The notes: generated from the sequence alone by a model not told the origin. Positions 18,510-26,498 are shown, counted from the first letter of the stretch. The stretch is DNA of 64,000 nt from Flavobacterium circumlabens (GCF_004345565.1 NZ_SLWA01000006.1:186001-250000); one strand, 5' to 3'. Made by a program: numbers and translations.

Positions 18510-18881
18510 AGATTTTTACCTAGAATAATTAAGCGATATTGAAAAGAATACTTTAAAGTAATTGCACTTAACAGAAAATCTGTTTATTGAAAAAAAATAA
18601 AATAATTTTCAAATAGGAGAAATTTGAAGCATCACATAGTACTGATGCTTTTTTATTTGAACGCATATAAATCCGTTATTTGAAATTTAAAAATTTTATT
18701 TCTCAAATACGAGAAAATTTAAAGCTTTAAATATTATGAATTTGGATTCGTACAAATCTCATATTTTAAATAAAGTAATTTGTTTTTCAGAATATGAGAT
18801 TTCTGAATAAGGGCTAGGTATCTGCGAACACAAAGAAGTAGAAATAATGAAGCTGATGTCTGTTAATTCAACATATATAGT
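18510..18881. other. Gene-free AT-rich spacer left of the prophage
   Basis: No convincing gene. It holds one hairpin at 18627-18654 (AAGCATCA...TGATGCTT plus T run) nearly the same as the terminator at 17848-17877, with no plus-strand gene before it, so it may be a relic. Only a 24-codon frame at about 18736 is present, judged to be chance. Confidence 0.6.
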
Positions 18882-18909
18882 TTGAACTATAATTTATAAT
18901 TAGCAAAAT
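18882..18909 (+). other. Left attachment site (dif-like, degenerate XerD arm)
   Basis: XerC-type arm TTGAACTATAA (18882-18892), 6-base centre TTTATA, then ATTAGCAAAAT (18899-18909) in the XerD-arm position. The arm and centre match the right site, but the last 11 bases match only partly. This is the expected shape of a chromosome/phage hybrid site. Confidence 0.8.
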
Positions 18910-18965
18910 AAACCGTCCAATAATTATAAATAAATTGTTAATAAGTACAAAAAAAATATTTGGAA

Positions 18966-18994
18966 CATAAAAAAACCCCGTTTTATTGGGGTTT
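18966..18994 (-). terminator. Terminator at the left end of the prophage
   Basis: AAACCCC and GGGGTTT arms, with a T run on the minus strand, 25 bases after the last prophage gene; it closes the minus-strand transcript before the attachment site. Confidence 0.8.
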
Positions 18995-19018
18995 ATTTAT
19001 TAGAATTTTTAATAAATT

Positions 19019-19426
19019 TTATTCAGCAGACATTAAAGAATAAGTCAATATTTGCGACAAAGCAAGAGAATAAGCGGAAAGAATAGGAGCATCCCAGAGA
19101 TTCAACTGATATTTATATTTTTCTTCTAATTGAGAATCACCAATAGGAATACACAAATAATATCTATTACCCCATCCTAAAGAATGAGCAATAACCATTA
19201 TACAAGATGTTTTTTTAGTTCTATCATTGGTTAGAGACTGAAAAAGAAAATCATAATTGGAATCAGTATAGTGATAAACCTCAGTTAAAGAATAACCTTT
19301 TTTTAAATCCAAACCCTTAGAAATTGTCTCAGCATAACCCTTAGTAACATAATTATATTCCTCTACAGTAGTCTGAGAATAAGACAAAGAAAAAGTCAAA
19401 AGCAATAATAAAGTAATTTTTTTCAT
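19019..19426 (-). CDS. Prophage-borne secreted protein of unknown function
   Basis: The ATG at 19426 gives MKKITLLLLLTFSLSYSQTT, a textbook signal peptide cut near SYS-QT; the 23 residues upstream in frame do not belong. The mature protein is about 118 residues with two Cys (in TSCIMVIAHSLGWG and YYLCIPIG) that could pair in the periplasm. It has its own -7 box (19466-19473) and lies beyond the structural genes, as expected of a cargo gene that changes the host surface. It could also be a lysis or exclusion factor. No family recognised. Confidence 0.75.
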   Translation of the reverse strand: MKKITLLLLLTFSLSYSQTTVEEYNYVTKGYAETISKGLDLKKGYSLTEVYHYTDSNYDFLFQSLTNDRTKKTSCIMVIAHSLGWGNRYYLCIPIGDSQLEEKYKYQLNLWDAPILSAYSLALSQILTYSLMSAE

Positions 19427-19465
19427 AAGATTTATTTTTGTGGGTTTATAGTTATTAAAGTTTTT

Positions 19466-19473
19466 CAAATATA
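19466..19473 (-). promoter_or_regulatory. Candidate -7 box for the prophage secreted-protein gene
   Basis: Minus strand TATATTTG, exact TAnnTTTG match, 40 bases before the ATG. A TTG lies 27 bases further up, longer than the usual spacing. Confidence 0.45.
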
Positions 19474-19553
19474 GTGCCAATAATTTTAATTTCACTTTGT
19501 CAATTGTTATAAAAGAATAAATAATTATACCTTAAAAAAAAAACCTTTGTAAT

Positions 19554-19781
19554 TCAATACAAAGGTTTATCTATTACAAAATCATTACAATATTGGCGAG
19601 AAATATATTTACCTGTTTTTCGGTTATAAATATTGATATAGTGATAATCAAATCCGATATCTTTTAACAACCAATTATGCAAATAAAATATAGACTTGCA
19701 AAACTCTATTTTAATAGGCTGAATGTTTTTGTCTTTATTAAAAGCAGTACAACTGTAAGGCGTTGGAGTAGTATTAGCCAT
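19554..19781 (-). CDS. Small prophage protein, unknown
   Basis: The 75-residue protein is rich in Tyr, Asn and Lys with no signal or membrane span (FYLHNWLLKDIGFDYHYINI, residues about 32-51). Its ATG overlaps the end of the 285-residue gene by 8 bases, so the two are translationally linked. It could be an accessory to the preceding beta-rich protein; no family is recognised. Confidence 0.65.
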   Translation of the reverse strand: MANTTPTPYSCTAFNKDKNIQPIKIEFCKSIFYLHNWLLKDIGFDYHYINIYNRKTGKYISRQYCNDFVIDKPLY

Positions 19782-20631
19782 AAATATTTGTGATTTGAAC
19801 CTCTACATCCTGCAAGATATTTTTAATTTTAAAACCACCATTTACACAAACAAACGTGTCAATATCAAATTCACCTTTAGTTATTACACTTGTAGAAGCG
19901 TCTATATAATTAACATAAAGCCAAAATTCATTGGTTCTAATATCGCTAAATATAAAAATACTTAAACCATACGGATAAGATGATTTTTGAGTAGTCACTT
20001 TTACATAATAATCACCAAACTGAACAATATTACCGTTATTCTGAACAGGAAAAGTATAAGTTCCTGCATAACCATTAATAACATTACCAGGAGGTTGACC
20101 TTGAAAATAAAGGTTATCAATATCGACGTGATTCCTATAAGTAGAATGCAAAGCAGTATAAAACTTATTATCTCCCTGAATAGTACCAAGTTTAAGCATT
20201 GAATAAACCCTATCATCAACAGCATAGCCAGAACCTTGCATCCAACGACCGTCTAACCTAAATTGAGGGAGTTTATACTCCTTTAAATATCTTAAAGGTT
20301 TAGTCTGGAAATCACTAAAGTTTGAAATTTGTATTCCAGAAATAAGACCAGCAGAAGAAACAGATAAAAATATTTCAGTATAAGCAGTAGCAAAATGATT
20401 TTCAGGAATAACGTTTAAATCAACATTACCCATATCATTGATAACCGACAACATAGAAACACTATCATAATTAAGCAACGACACACCATTTACACGCTTA
20501 TTATCGATATATAACGATAATATGAAAAACGGTGTTTCAATATCTTTTACAAGATAACCCTGTTCATCATAGTAAGGGATTTCTTTGACTTTGACAGCAT
20601 AGCTATCGTCAATATATTGTATAAAAGCCAT
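19774..20631 (-). CDS. Prophage structural protein, candidate spike or receptor-binding protein
   Basis: A 285-residue soluble protein with a beta-strand pattern throughout (FFILSLYIDNKRVNGVSLL, FDIDTFVCVNGGFKIKN), no signal peptide or membrane span. As the largest product after Rep and placed after the membrane-protein block, it is a reasonable candidate for a vertex spike or host-binding protein. This is inference from size and position. The gene starts 5 bases after the upstream gene's end. Confidence 0.6.
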   Translation of the reverse strand: MAFIQYIDDSYAVKVKEIPYYDEQGYLVKDIETPFFILSLYIDNKRVNGVSLLNYDSVSMLSVINDMGNVDLNVIPENHFATAYTEIFLSVSSAGLISGIQISNFSDFQTKPLRYLKEYKLPQFRLDGRWMQGSGYAVDDRVYSMLKLGTIQGDNKFYTALHSTYRNHVDIDNLYFQGQPPGNVINGYAGTYTFPVQNNGNIVQFGDYYVKVTTQKSSYPYGLSIFIFSDIRTNEFWLYVNYIDASTSVITKGEFDIDTFVCVNGGFKIKNILQDVEVQITNIYG

Positions 20632-20636
20632 ATCTT

Positions 20637-21158
20637 TTAATTAAATAACGGAACTGTTTTTAATTCCGAAGTTGATAAATATTTTTTTAAATCAGCCTTC
20701 AAATCGCGTCTTGTAATAACATAATAAGCAGCAATAACTAAAGGAACTGTAGTTGGTTGTTTAACTTTTAACAACTCATTAATTGTCTCTTTTTCATTTT
20801 CGAAATTAGACATAGGCTCAGTTAACCAGGTATACCAAGGAGAATTTTTTGTTTGCTTATTTGTTCCTAACCATACAGCCAAAGACTCTGCAATATCATG
20901 AACTTCTTTACGAGGTGTAATTTTATTTAATTCAATTTCTTTCGTAATTGGGTTAGAAACTGCAATTTTTAAATCCTTTTCAGAATCTTCCAAAGCCTTT
21001 TCCTCAGCATCCTGAGCAAATTTATCGTACCACTTTTTTAATAACGGATAACACACTATAATACCAACAAGCAAAAGCCAGTATTTTTGCAGAAAGTCAA
21101 AGAGCCAAACTGTATTGGCTTGGCTCTTTGTTCTATTATTTATTTCTCTTTGAGCCAT
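20637..21158 (-). CDS. Prophage protein with one N-terminal membrane span
   Basis: A 173-residue protein. Residues about 18-40 (WLFDFLQKYWLLLVGIIVCY) form a membrane helix, followed by a charged stretch (KFAQDAEEKALEDSEKDLK) and a soluble domain ending TSELKTVPLFN. It may be a virion membrane protein or a host-membrane protein. It begins 2 bases before the next gene's end upstream. No family recognised. Confidence 0.65.
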   Translation of the reverse strand: MAQREINNRTKSQANTVWLFDFLQKYWLLLVGIIVCYPLLKKWYDKFAQDAEEKALEDSEKDLKIAVSNPITKEIELNKITPRKEVHDIAESLAVWLGTNKQTKNSPWYTWLTEPMSNFENEKETINELLKVKQPTTVPLVIAAYYVITRRDLKADLKKYLSTSELKTVPLFN

Positions 21159-21160
21159 AA

Positions 21161-21268
21161 TTATTTTTTCTTAAATAATTTATAAGCTAAGAATCCACCT
21201 AAAGCAACTAAGACAACATTTGCAATAGTTTTATTGTTTGCGTAAAAAAGTTTGATTTTATGTAACAT
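21161..21268 (-). CDS. 35-residue membrane peptide
   Basis: From an ATG at 21268 to TAA at 21161: starts MLHKIKLFYANN and carries one hydrophobic helix with small residues (TIANVVLVALGGFLAYKLF), ending KKK. It fits exactly in the gap between two prophage genes, 2 bases before the next start. Small single-span proteins of this kind are common in membrane-containing phage particles. It could also be a holin. Confidence 0.65.
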   Translation of the reverse strand: MLHKIKLFYANNKTIANVVLVALGGFLAYKLFKKK

Positions 21269-21315
21269 TTTGTTTAAATTTTGAATTAATAATTTTTATC
21301 GTTTTGTACGTTTGT

Positions 21316-21861
21316 TTAGACTGTAACGCTGTAAACAGTATAAAAAAAAAGCAATACAGGAATAATCAAATAATTAAATTTGAAATTCTTTTTAGATGTT
21401 ACTGTAACACTTGAAAGATTGTAATCCCCAATAATGTCAATTGCGTCCTGTATATCTGAATCGTTAATTAAATTATGATCTGGACTACATTCATGTTTAA
21501 TAATTGCACGTGCAATCACTAAATAAAACTTTGCATCTACGATTTTGATTGTTTGGTCAGGGTCTAAACCAACAGCCTTTGCAATTAACTGGATATACTT
21601 TTGAGTATCATTTTCAAATGGAGGCGCATATTCAGTTATAAGCTTTCTAACCGTGTTTTTACCCTTATCAATATCATTTGTCAAATCTCGCAACATGGCA
21701 CGGATACCAAATTTTATTTCTGTAAACTGCTCAAAATGTTTATCAGTATTCTGACTGTTTGGGATTTTACCCTGCCAAGCGATAGTAGTTATAACCAAGT
21801 TACCCGGATTGTTATTTCGTATACCTCTGGTCAAATCTTTTCGACCTAAAAAACTACTCAT
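21316..21861 (-). CDS. Membrane-anchored peptidoglycan-degrading protein
   Basis: The 181-residue protein opens with GIRNNNPGNLVITTIAWQG (about residues 13-31), a signature of phage lytic transglycosylase/structural P5-like muralytic domains, and continues with a helical lysozyme-like body (FGIRAMLRDLTND). The C-terminus is a hydrophobic helix (FNYLIIPVLLFFYTVYSVTV), so the enzyme would be anchored in a membrane, perhaps the phage's own. It would open the cell wall during entry or exit. Its start overlaps the end of the upstream gene by 8 bases. Confidence 0.75.
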   Translation of the reverse strand: MSSFLGRKDLTRGIRNNNPGNLVITTIAWQGKIPNSQNTDKHFEQFTEIKFGIRAMLRDLTNDIDKGKNTVRKLITEYAPPFENDTQKYIQLIAKAVGLDPDQTIKIVDAKFYLVIARAIIKHECSPDHNLINDSDIQDAIDIIGDYNLSSVTVTSKKNFKFNYLIIPVLLFFYTVYSVTV

Positions 21862-22051
21862 GTTCCTCTGAAATTAAAGTTTCAGTTTGAACGTGCAAAG
21901 GTCGGGCAGAAGCTTTAACATCCTCTTTTCCTAAATCAAGTTTTTCCAATTCATCAGATACAACCTGAATCCCTTTTAAAATAGCAGTAACTACTGCTCC
22001 ATACTTAACGATAATACCAATTACCGATAAAATTGTTTTCAAACTTTTCAT
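21854..22051 (-). CDS. Small prophage protein with a hydrophobic N-terminus
   Basis: The 65-residue protein has a hydrophobic first half (ILSVIGIIVKYGAVVTAIL, residues about 7-25) and a charged tail (ELEKLDLGKEDVKASARP). It could be a virion membrane protein. It overlaps the muralytic gene by 8 bases. Confidence 0.6.
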   Translation of the reverse strand: MKSLKTILSVIGIIVKYGAVVTAILKGIQVVSDELEKLDLGKEDVKASARPLHVQTETLISEEHE

Positions 22052-22067
22052 ATTTTGTAATTTTTAA

Positions 22068-22469
22068 TTAGTTAGAACGTAAAAAAGTACCAGCATAACC
22101 GCCGTTTTTAGCACGTGGATTGATTACAAATGCCATGCTATCAATTACGACCTTGCCACCGTTTTTTTGCATTGTACCCCAATGAAATGAAGTAACACCA
22201 CTCTTAGTATTTGTAAAAGTACATGCGACAGAACCAAACCAGCCCTTTTCTGAAAGATTAGACTTAGAAGTAGTCACACATTTTATGGCAATTAATTCAC
22301 CTTTGGATAATCTCCAACCAGTTGTTAAATGCTGTTCAATACCTTTATTAGGACCAGAAACAGGTGTATAAGTAGTAGCCTTAGCACCTGAATGTTTAGG
22401 AGCCTGATTATTATTGTTATTGTTATTATTCTGATTGTTTGAATTATAACTTTTTTTATTTTGTGCCAT
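22068..22469 (-). CDS. Asn-rich-tailed small prophage protein
   Basis: The 133-residue protein starts with an Asn/Gln-rich low-complexity region (residues about 8-25, including NNNNNNNN) and then a compact beta-rich domain (GWRLSKGELIAIKCVTTSK, SVACTFTNTKSGVTSFHWG). It has no membrane span. Candidate roles are nucleic-acid binding or a minor virion protein; neither is proven. Codons around the Asn tract are AAT/AAC repeats, a slippage-prone stretch. Confidence 0.6.
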   Translation of the reverse strand: MAQNKKSYNSNNQNNNNNNNNQAPKHSGAKATTYTPVSGPNKGIEQHLTTGWRLSKGELIAIKCVTTSKSNLSEKGWFGSVACTFTNTKSGVTSFHWGTMQKNGGKVVIDSMAFVINPRAKNGGYAGTFLRSN

Positions 22470-22580
22470 TAGTTTATAATGTTTTTAATTATTAATATTA
22501 TTTCAGCCATTTTTTTTAATATAATTACAGCCGAATCTACCAAGAATACTAAAAGATAGATTCGATTGTAATTCCTTGGA

Positions 22581-23087
22581 TTATCGTCTTTTAGCAACTC
22601 TCTGACCTGAATGATTATTGCCACGTCTTAGAAACCATATCAAAGCAATAAGACCAGCAACAGCACCAACAACAATTTTCCAATTTCTCTCAAACCAAAC
22701 CTTAATAGTAGAACTTACTACAGTAGCACCGATTTGACCGCTATTTTGGATGATACCAGAACTTAAACCATCGTTAACACCTGTAACAATAGCTTTACCG
22801 AAAATATTAGCACCAGCACCAGCGACAGCACCTGAAGCATCAGCCAACTGTTGCTTTAACTGTTGAGCCTTGATAGCCCAAGCATTAGCCTCATCAACTT
22901 TACCCTCCGCTAAAGCTCTTTTTTCCTGTTTATTAGCTTCAACAGCGTCCGTAACTTTTTCAATAGCTTGCTGAGCAATACCACCAAAGCCCGGAACAAA
23001 ACCTACGGCAGTAGTAGCAACTTTTACCAAGTTTTTGAAAGAAACATTTTTCTTTATTGCAGTTCCAATTTTTTTAAAAAAACCCAT
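22581..23087 (-). CDS. Prophage membrane/pilot-like protein
   Basis: A 168-residue Ala- and Gly-rich protein: MGFFKKIGTAIKKN at the start, a central helical part (ANAWAIKAQQLKQQLADASG, about residues 68-87) and a C-terminal membrane span (WKIVVGAVAGLIALIWFL, about 136-153) with a basic tail. This shape recalls small-phage minor virion or DNA-pilot proteins that breach membranes. Its ATG is 2 bases from the end of the candidate capsid gene, so both are probably structural genes. Confidence 0.6.
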   Translation of the reverse strand: MGFFKKIGTAIKKNVSFKNLVKVATTAVGFVPGFGGIAQQAIEKVTDAVEANKQEKRALAEGKVDEANAWAIKAQQLKQQLADASGAVAGAGANIFGKAIVTGVNDGLSSGIIQNSGQIGATVVSSTIKVWFERNWKIVVGAVAGLIALIWFLRRGNNHSGQRVAKRR

Positions 23088-23089
23088 AA

Positions 23090-23809
23090 TTATACAGTTT
23101 TTAACGCCCTAACGACGAAATTAATAACATAACCCTGAGATTTATTAATTTCAAGACCAACAACACCAACCAAAGGCAAAGTCAATCTATCAATTAAACC
23201 CTGAACAACAGTTCCGTTCTGAGATAAAGCCTGAATAGGGTCAATGTCTCTACTTAAAGTTTGCAATTCAAATGGAAGATATTTTACAACCTGACCATTT
23301 GAGTACTGATAAGACAAATCACTTACAGTAGCATCTACCGTCATAATAGCCAAATCAAAGCCCTGAACATCAATTTTTTTGTTGAACTCCTCAGAAGCAA
23401 CAGTTTTTTGCTCGAAAAAATATAAATTGTTAGTTGAGACAGGTTCTTCAATACCATGCAAATCGTAACGCATATCTTCGTCAAGGTCTTCAAGAACAAT
23501 TTTAATACTCTCCTTTTCAGCTAAATAAACAGAACCTTCGTCCGCAATTTCACACAAAGCAATAAAACCGTTATTTGAATCTGATTGAGTAGCCTCAGTT
23601 CCATAGGTACTAGCTAAAATGAAATCTTTAAGCAAAACCTTATTTGCTAAAATGACATTAGAACCGTTTCCACGTTCAATGTAGATAGTTATTTTTTCAG
23701 TAGTTAATTGACCCAAGGCCAAACCACTTGAAATAATAATAGAACCAATTGACTTTGTTACGGTTAATTCCTGCGTTTTTGTAACGCCTGTAATAGTTGC
23801 AATTTTCAT
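23090..23809 (-). CDS. Candidate major capsid protein
   Basis: A 239-residue soluble protein rich in beta strands, with no signal, span or catalytic motif. Segments such as LTTEKITIYIERGNGSNVIL (about residues 35-54) and SIKIVLEDLDEDMRYDLHGI give a regular strand pattern twice along the chain, as in double-jelly-roll capsid proteins of the PM2/FLiP kind. Position between Rep and a run of membrane proteins also fits. The capsid role is inference; a structure prediction would settle it. Confidence 0.55.
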   Translation of the reverse strand: MKIATITGVTKTQELTVTKSIGSIIISSGLALGQLTTEKITIYIERGNGSNVILANKVLLKDFILASTYGTEATQSDSNNGFIALCEIADEGSVYLAEKESIKIVLEDLDEDMRYDLHGIEEPVSTNNLYFFEQKTVASEEFNKKIDVQGFDLAIMTVDATVSDLSYQYSNGQVVKYLPFELQTLSRDIDPIQALSQNGTVVQGLIDRLTLPLVGVVGLEINKSQGYVINFVVRALKTV

Positions 23810-23919
23810 TTGTTATAAATTTTATTTGTTTAAATTCTTTCACAAAGGTTATTACAACTAATATTTGACGTTTTACAATTCTTTACATTTCTTTATAATT
23901 CTTTATATTTTTTTACACT

Positions 23920-24090
23920 TTAAGAGAGTATTTTATATGTAATTAAATCGGAAATCATTAAATAATTTCTTTTTAACTGTAAACTATCTAATATAATTTG
24001 ATACTCTTTTAATGCAGTTGGATAGCTTACACCAAGCAAATGCATTAATTCTGTTTTGGAAACTTTTTGACTTGTATTTTGTGTTTTCAT
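23920..24090 (-). CDS. 56-residue helix-turn-helix-like protein
   Basis: Short frame from ATG 24090 to TAA 23920. Residues about 10-28 (VSKTELMHLLGVSYPTALK) look like a MerR/excisionase-type HTH. The start is 3 bases after the Rep stop codon. It probably controls Rep or copy number, or the switch to late genes; this is inferred from position. About 110 bases of spacer without a gene follow before the capsid candidate. Confidence 0.65.
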   Translation of the reverse strand: MKTQNTSQKVSKTELMHLLGVSYPTALKEYQIILDSLQLKRNYLMISDLITYKILS

Positions 24091-24093
24091 GGC

Positions 24094-25287
24094 TTATAAA
24101 AATAACAGTTGATGTTCATGGAATAATTCAGAATCAAAATCATTTACTATTTTTTCCTTTGTTCTAAACTCATGCAGATAAAAATGTAACTTATTTTGAA
24201 ACCAAATCAAAAGCGGATTTTCGGTAGTCATATCCATATCTTCAAGCAAAAGATTTAGAGCAACGATATAAGATATATCCTGATTGTTTGCGTAATATTC
24301 TCTAAATAAAGACTTCGCAAGACGCTTTTTAATTGTAGTACTGGAAAGAGTTACTTTCTTAAGACGCTTGATTATAGGATTGAATTTTGATATTTGAGAC
24401 TGCAAATAATCAAAATCAAACAAAGTAATAAGCTTTTCTTTATTGACCTCTGATTTACCTGTATTCTCACGTAATTCAAAAAAACCTTTGTTCGCTATTT
24501 TCAACAATTCATAAAGATTTGCTTTATCAAAAATACCCCAAGTCATTGATTGACTAACATTTATATCAGCGTTTGAATGCTCGTTTAAACCCCTAAAAAA
24601 CGCTGAATTTAACTGATATTCAAAACGCCAAACATTATCATTTTTCAAACCATTGTTAGAGTAATACTGATTTATATATGGCTTTTCAGTTAATTGCAAT
24701 GACAGCGTTTTATTATAGCATCGAATTATTTTATCGGAAGTTCTTTTCCCAATCTGAAAGCCGTTAAGAATCGACTTTCCTTTATAAGTCTCAAAATACG
24801 ACTGCATATTTTTGGGACGGCCTGAAATAAGGTAGTGACCTCCAACAATATTACTATATAAATTACGGTAAGAATTGTTGATATCAGACTTATCAAGGCA
24901 TATATCCAATCTATTAACTGACTTAAAAATGTATTGTGTTTCATCGCAAAAAGTATTTATGATACATTTTAAAGTATCGTTTGTTAAAGTGTAAAAAAGA
25001 TTGTTTTCTATCTGTAATTGAGCCAAGTTATCACTGATGATTGCGCTACGAGGTTTTGCAGTATAAATGCCAATTTTTAAATCTTCATAATAAAGATCGG
25101 AACGAATTTCAAAAATTTTAGTTCCGTAATCGTATGGTTTTAATCTGAATTTTGAGTTTTCGGGGAACTCTCCAAAAGGTTGACCCTCGAGATTAATAAT
25201 TAAATAGTCAATATTTATAAGAGTAGTTTTTAATTTGTTGATTTTAAATTTAGTCTTGGTTTGGTGTCGTTCTTTGTATGTAATCAT
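24094..25287 (-). CDS. Replication initiation protein (Rep_trans-like)
   Basis: The 397-residue protein resembles phage/plasmid replication initiation factors of the Rep_trans type. Matching segments are SVNRLDICLDKSD (about residues 123-135), IIRCYNKTLSLQ (about 186-197; the Tyr lies in the usual YNK setting) and NVWRFEYQLNSAFF (about 217-230). Such proteins nick one strand at an origin hairpin and start rolling-circle replication. The C-terminal ~120 residues are unassigned. A pair of strong hairpins lies just upstream (25315-25382). It is the strongest evidence that the element replicates as a circle. Confidence 0.75.
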   Translation of the reverse strand: MITYKERHQTKTKFKINKLKTTLINIDYLIINLEGQPFGEFPENSKFRLKPYDYGTKIFEIRSDLYYEDLKIGIYTAKPRSAIISDNLAQLQIENNLFYTLTNDTLKCIINTFCDETQYIFKSVNRLDICLDKSDINNSYRNLYSNIVGGHYLISGRPKNMQSYFETYKGKSILNGFQIGKRTSDKIIRCYNKTLSLQLTEKPYINQYYSNNGLKNDNVWRFEYQLNSAFFRGLNEHSNADINVSQSMTWGIFDKANLYELLKIANKGFFELRENTGKSEVNKEKLITLFDFDYLQSQISKFNPIIKRLKKVTLSSTTIKKRLAKSLFREYYANNQDISYIVALNLLLEDMDMTTENPLLIWFQNKLHFYLHEFRTKEKIVNDFDSELFHEHQLLFL

Positions 25288-25314
25288 GTTTTTGGTTTAA
25301 GATTTAGTTTGAGT

Positions 25315-25382
25315 CCAACTCACTCAAAAAAGAAGAAAAATCTTTTTTGAGCGAGTTGGTTGCCGTTATACCCTACGGCAAC
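25315..25382. repeat. Two strong hairpins between Rep and the methylase-like gene
   Basis: Hairpin 1: 19-bp arms (25315-25333, 25341-25359) with one mismatch and a 7-base loop. Hairpin 2: perfect 8-bp arms GTTGCCGT and ACGGCAAC (25359-25366, 25375-25382) with an 8-base loop; it contains the TAG stop of the methylase-like gene. Together they could be a terminator, but their place beside a Rep gene also suits a replication origin. Confidence 0.75.
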
Positions 25383-25864
25383 GATATTTTATTTTGCACA
25401 GAATTAATTAACCAGGTCGCAAAGGGTAAAACAGTTATCGACCTATGAGACTTATCCATTCTTTGAACAGTTTTAGTAGGAGGAAAGAATATTTTAGGTA
25501 ATTCTAAAGGAATACATTCATTAAAATATAAAGAAGTTCTTTTTTGAGCAGGAAAACCCCACCAACTTTGATCTACTATAATAGTAGGTTTAATACCAGC
25601 TTCTTTAAAAAAAGATGAACCATGAGGATGCTCCAATATTCCACCATTTTTTTGAATTTTTTCCAAGCAAAAAAAAGCCAATTCCTTTTCAAGTTTATTA
25701 TAAGCAGCAAAATGTTTTAATTTACTGCATTGCTGGCAAGGTGGGTGAGCAATTACGAGGCCACAGCCATCATAGGTATAAGCATCTTTATTTTTGTCAT
25801 AAACATCAATACCAGGTATTTGATGATAAACAGATTTTTCCAAAGCACACAAAACTGTAATCAT
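25373..25864 (-). CDS. Cut-down cytosine-methylase-like phage protein
   Basis: The 163-residue protein matches a phage family related to C5-cytosine methylases. Seen: VIAHPPCQQCSKLKHF (about residues 37-52; PPC corresponds to the catalytic motif IV loop), GGILEHPHGS (about 74-83; EHP in the place of the ENV motif VI) and FPAQKRTSLYF (about 104-114; a QxRxS-like motif VIII). The SAM-binding FxGxG motif and a target-recognition domain are not visible, so methylation is unproven. It overlaps the upstream gene by 4 bases. Confidence 0.65.
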   Translation of the reverse strand: MITVLCALEKSVYHQIPGIDVYDKNKDAYTYDGCGLVIAHPPCQQCSKLKHFAAYNKLEKELAFFCLEKIQKNGGILEHPHGSSFFKEAGIKPTIIVDQSWWGFPAQKRTSLYFNECIPLELPKIFFPPTKTVQRMDKSHRSITVLPFATWLINSVQNKISLP

Positions 25865-26187
25865 AAATCAGAATTATTAAACATTAAAAAATGAAGTTTC
25901 GGTAAATCTTTTACAGTAAATAAAAATGTAGAAGTAGCTATGTCAGTAAGTTTTTTTAAATCTCTATTCTTTAAAGCCAAAGACAAAGACTGTTTATTAA
26001 ATAAATCATAAATCTTTGTATCAATGCGACGAATTTCCTTAATGATAAATTCATACTGATAATGAATTTGCTGAATAGATACAGTCTCAACAGGATGAGT
26101 TATATAATCATTTATATCATTTTGAATACAAGCAAGTTGAACAAGTAAGGCATCTTTTTTAGAGAATAATTTTTGAATTTCCGTCAT
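25861..26187 (-). CDS. Prophage protein, helical, unknown
   Basis: The 108-residue protein is mostly helical with a probable coiled-coil part (MTEIQKLFSKKDALLVQLAC, then QYEFIIKEIRRIDTKIYDLF). No family recognised. The start codon is 2 bases from the end of the upstream gene, and its end overlaps the methylase-like gene, so the three first genes form one translational block. Confidence 0.6.
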   Translation of the reverse strand: MTEIQKLFSKKDALLVQLACIQNDINDYITHPVETVSIQQIHYQYEFIIKEIRRIDTKIYDLFNKQSLSLALKNRDLKKLTDIATSTFLFTVKDLPKLHFLMFNNSDL

Positions 26188-26189
26188 AA

Positions 26190-26498
26190 TTAAGGTATTA
26201 AAAGATTATGTTTAAGAAGTTTTTTAAGTAAAACCTTACAAGAGTCACAATAAAAAATAAACTCATGTAAAGCATGATTTTGACGAACTACAAAACAATC
26301 TTTTTGTATATCAATTGAAATACCTAAATTCGAACCTCTAATACGTATATGAAGTATTTTAAAACCCAAATGCTCAGTTTTACAGAAAGGACGAATTTTT
26401 TTTAAAAATGTTTTTGGTTTAAATTTTGTAAAACTCATTGAATCAACATAGAGCATAAGCAAAACATAATTTTCTAAAGAACTTCGTTTTAAAGCCAT
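26190..26498 (-). CDS. First prophage gene, unknown
   Basis: A 102-residue basic protein (KFKPKTFLKKIRPFCK, about residues 24-39) with four Cys spread along it, two as CDSC (about residues 84-87); a metal site is possible but not shown. It is the gene nearest the right attachment site, 37 bases away, so any early promoter must overlap the site: the minus strand has CATCTTTG, one base off the -7 consensus, at 26530-26537. Confidence 0.55.
   Translation of the reverse strand: MALKRSSLENYVLLMLYVDSMSFTKFKPKTFLKKIRPFCKTEHLGFKILHIRIRGSNLGISIDIQKDCFVVRQNHALHEFIFYCDSCKVLLKKLLKHNLLIP

Noticed and set aside
18736..18810. 24-codon frame in the left spacer
   Set aside because: No recognisable pattern or promoter; too short to support.
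20001..20225. 74-residue hydrophobic frame inside the candidate spike gene
   Set aside because: Alternate-frame shadow on the same strand; the 285-residue frame explains the segment and overlaps its neighbours properly.
22380..22460. AAC/AAT codon tract as a microsatellite outside a gene
   Set aside because: It lies in frame in the 133-residue prophage gene as an Asn-rich region, so it is part of the gene.
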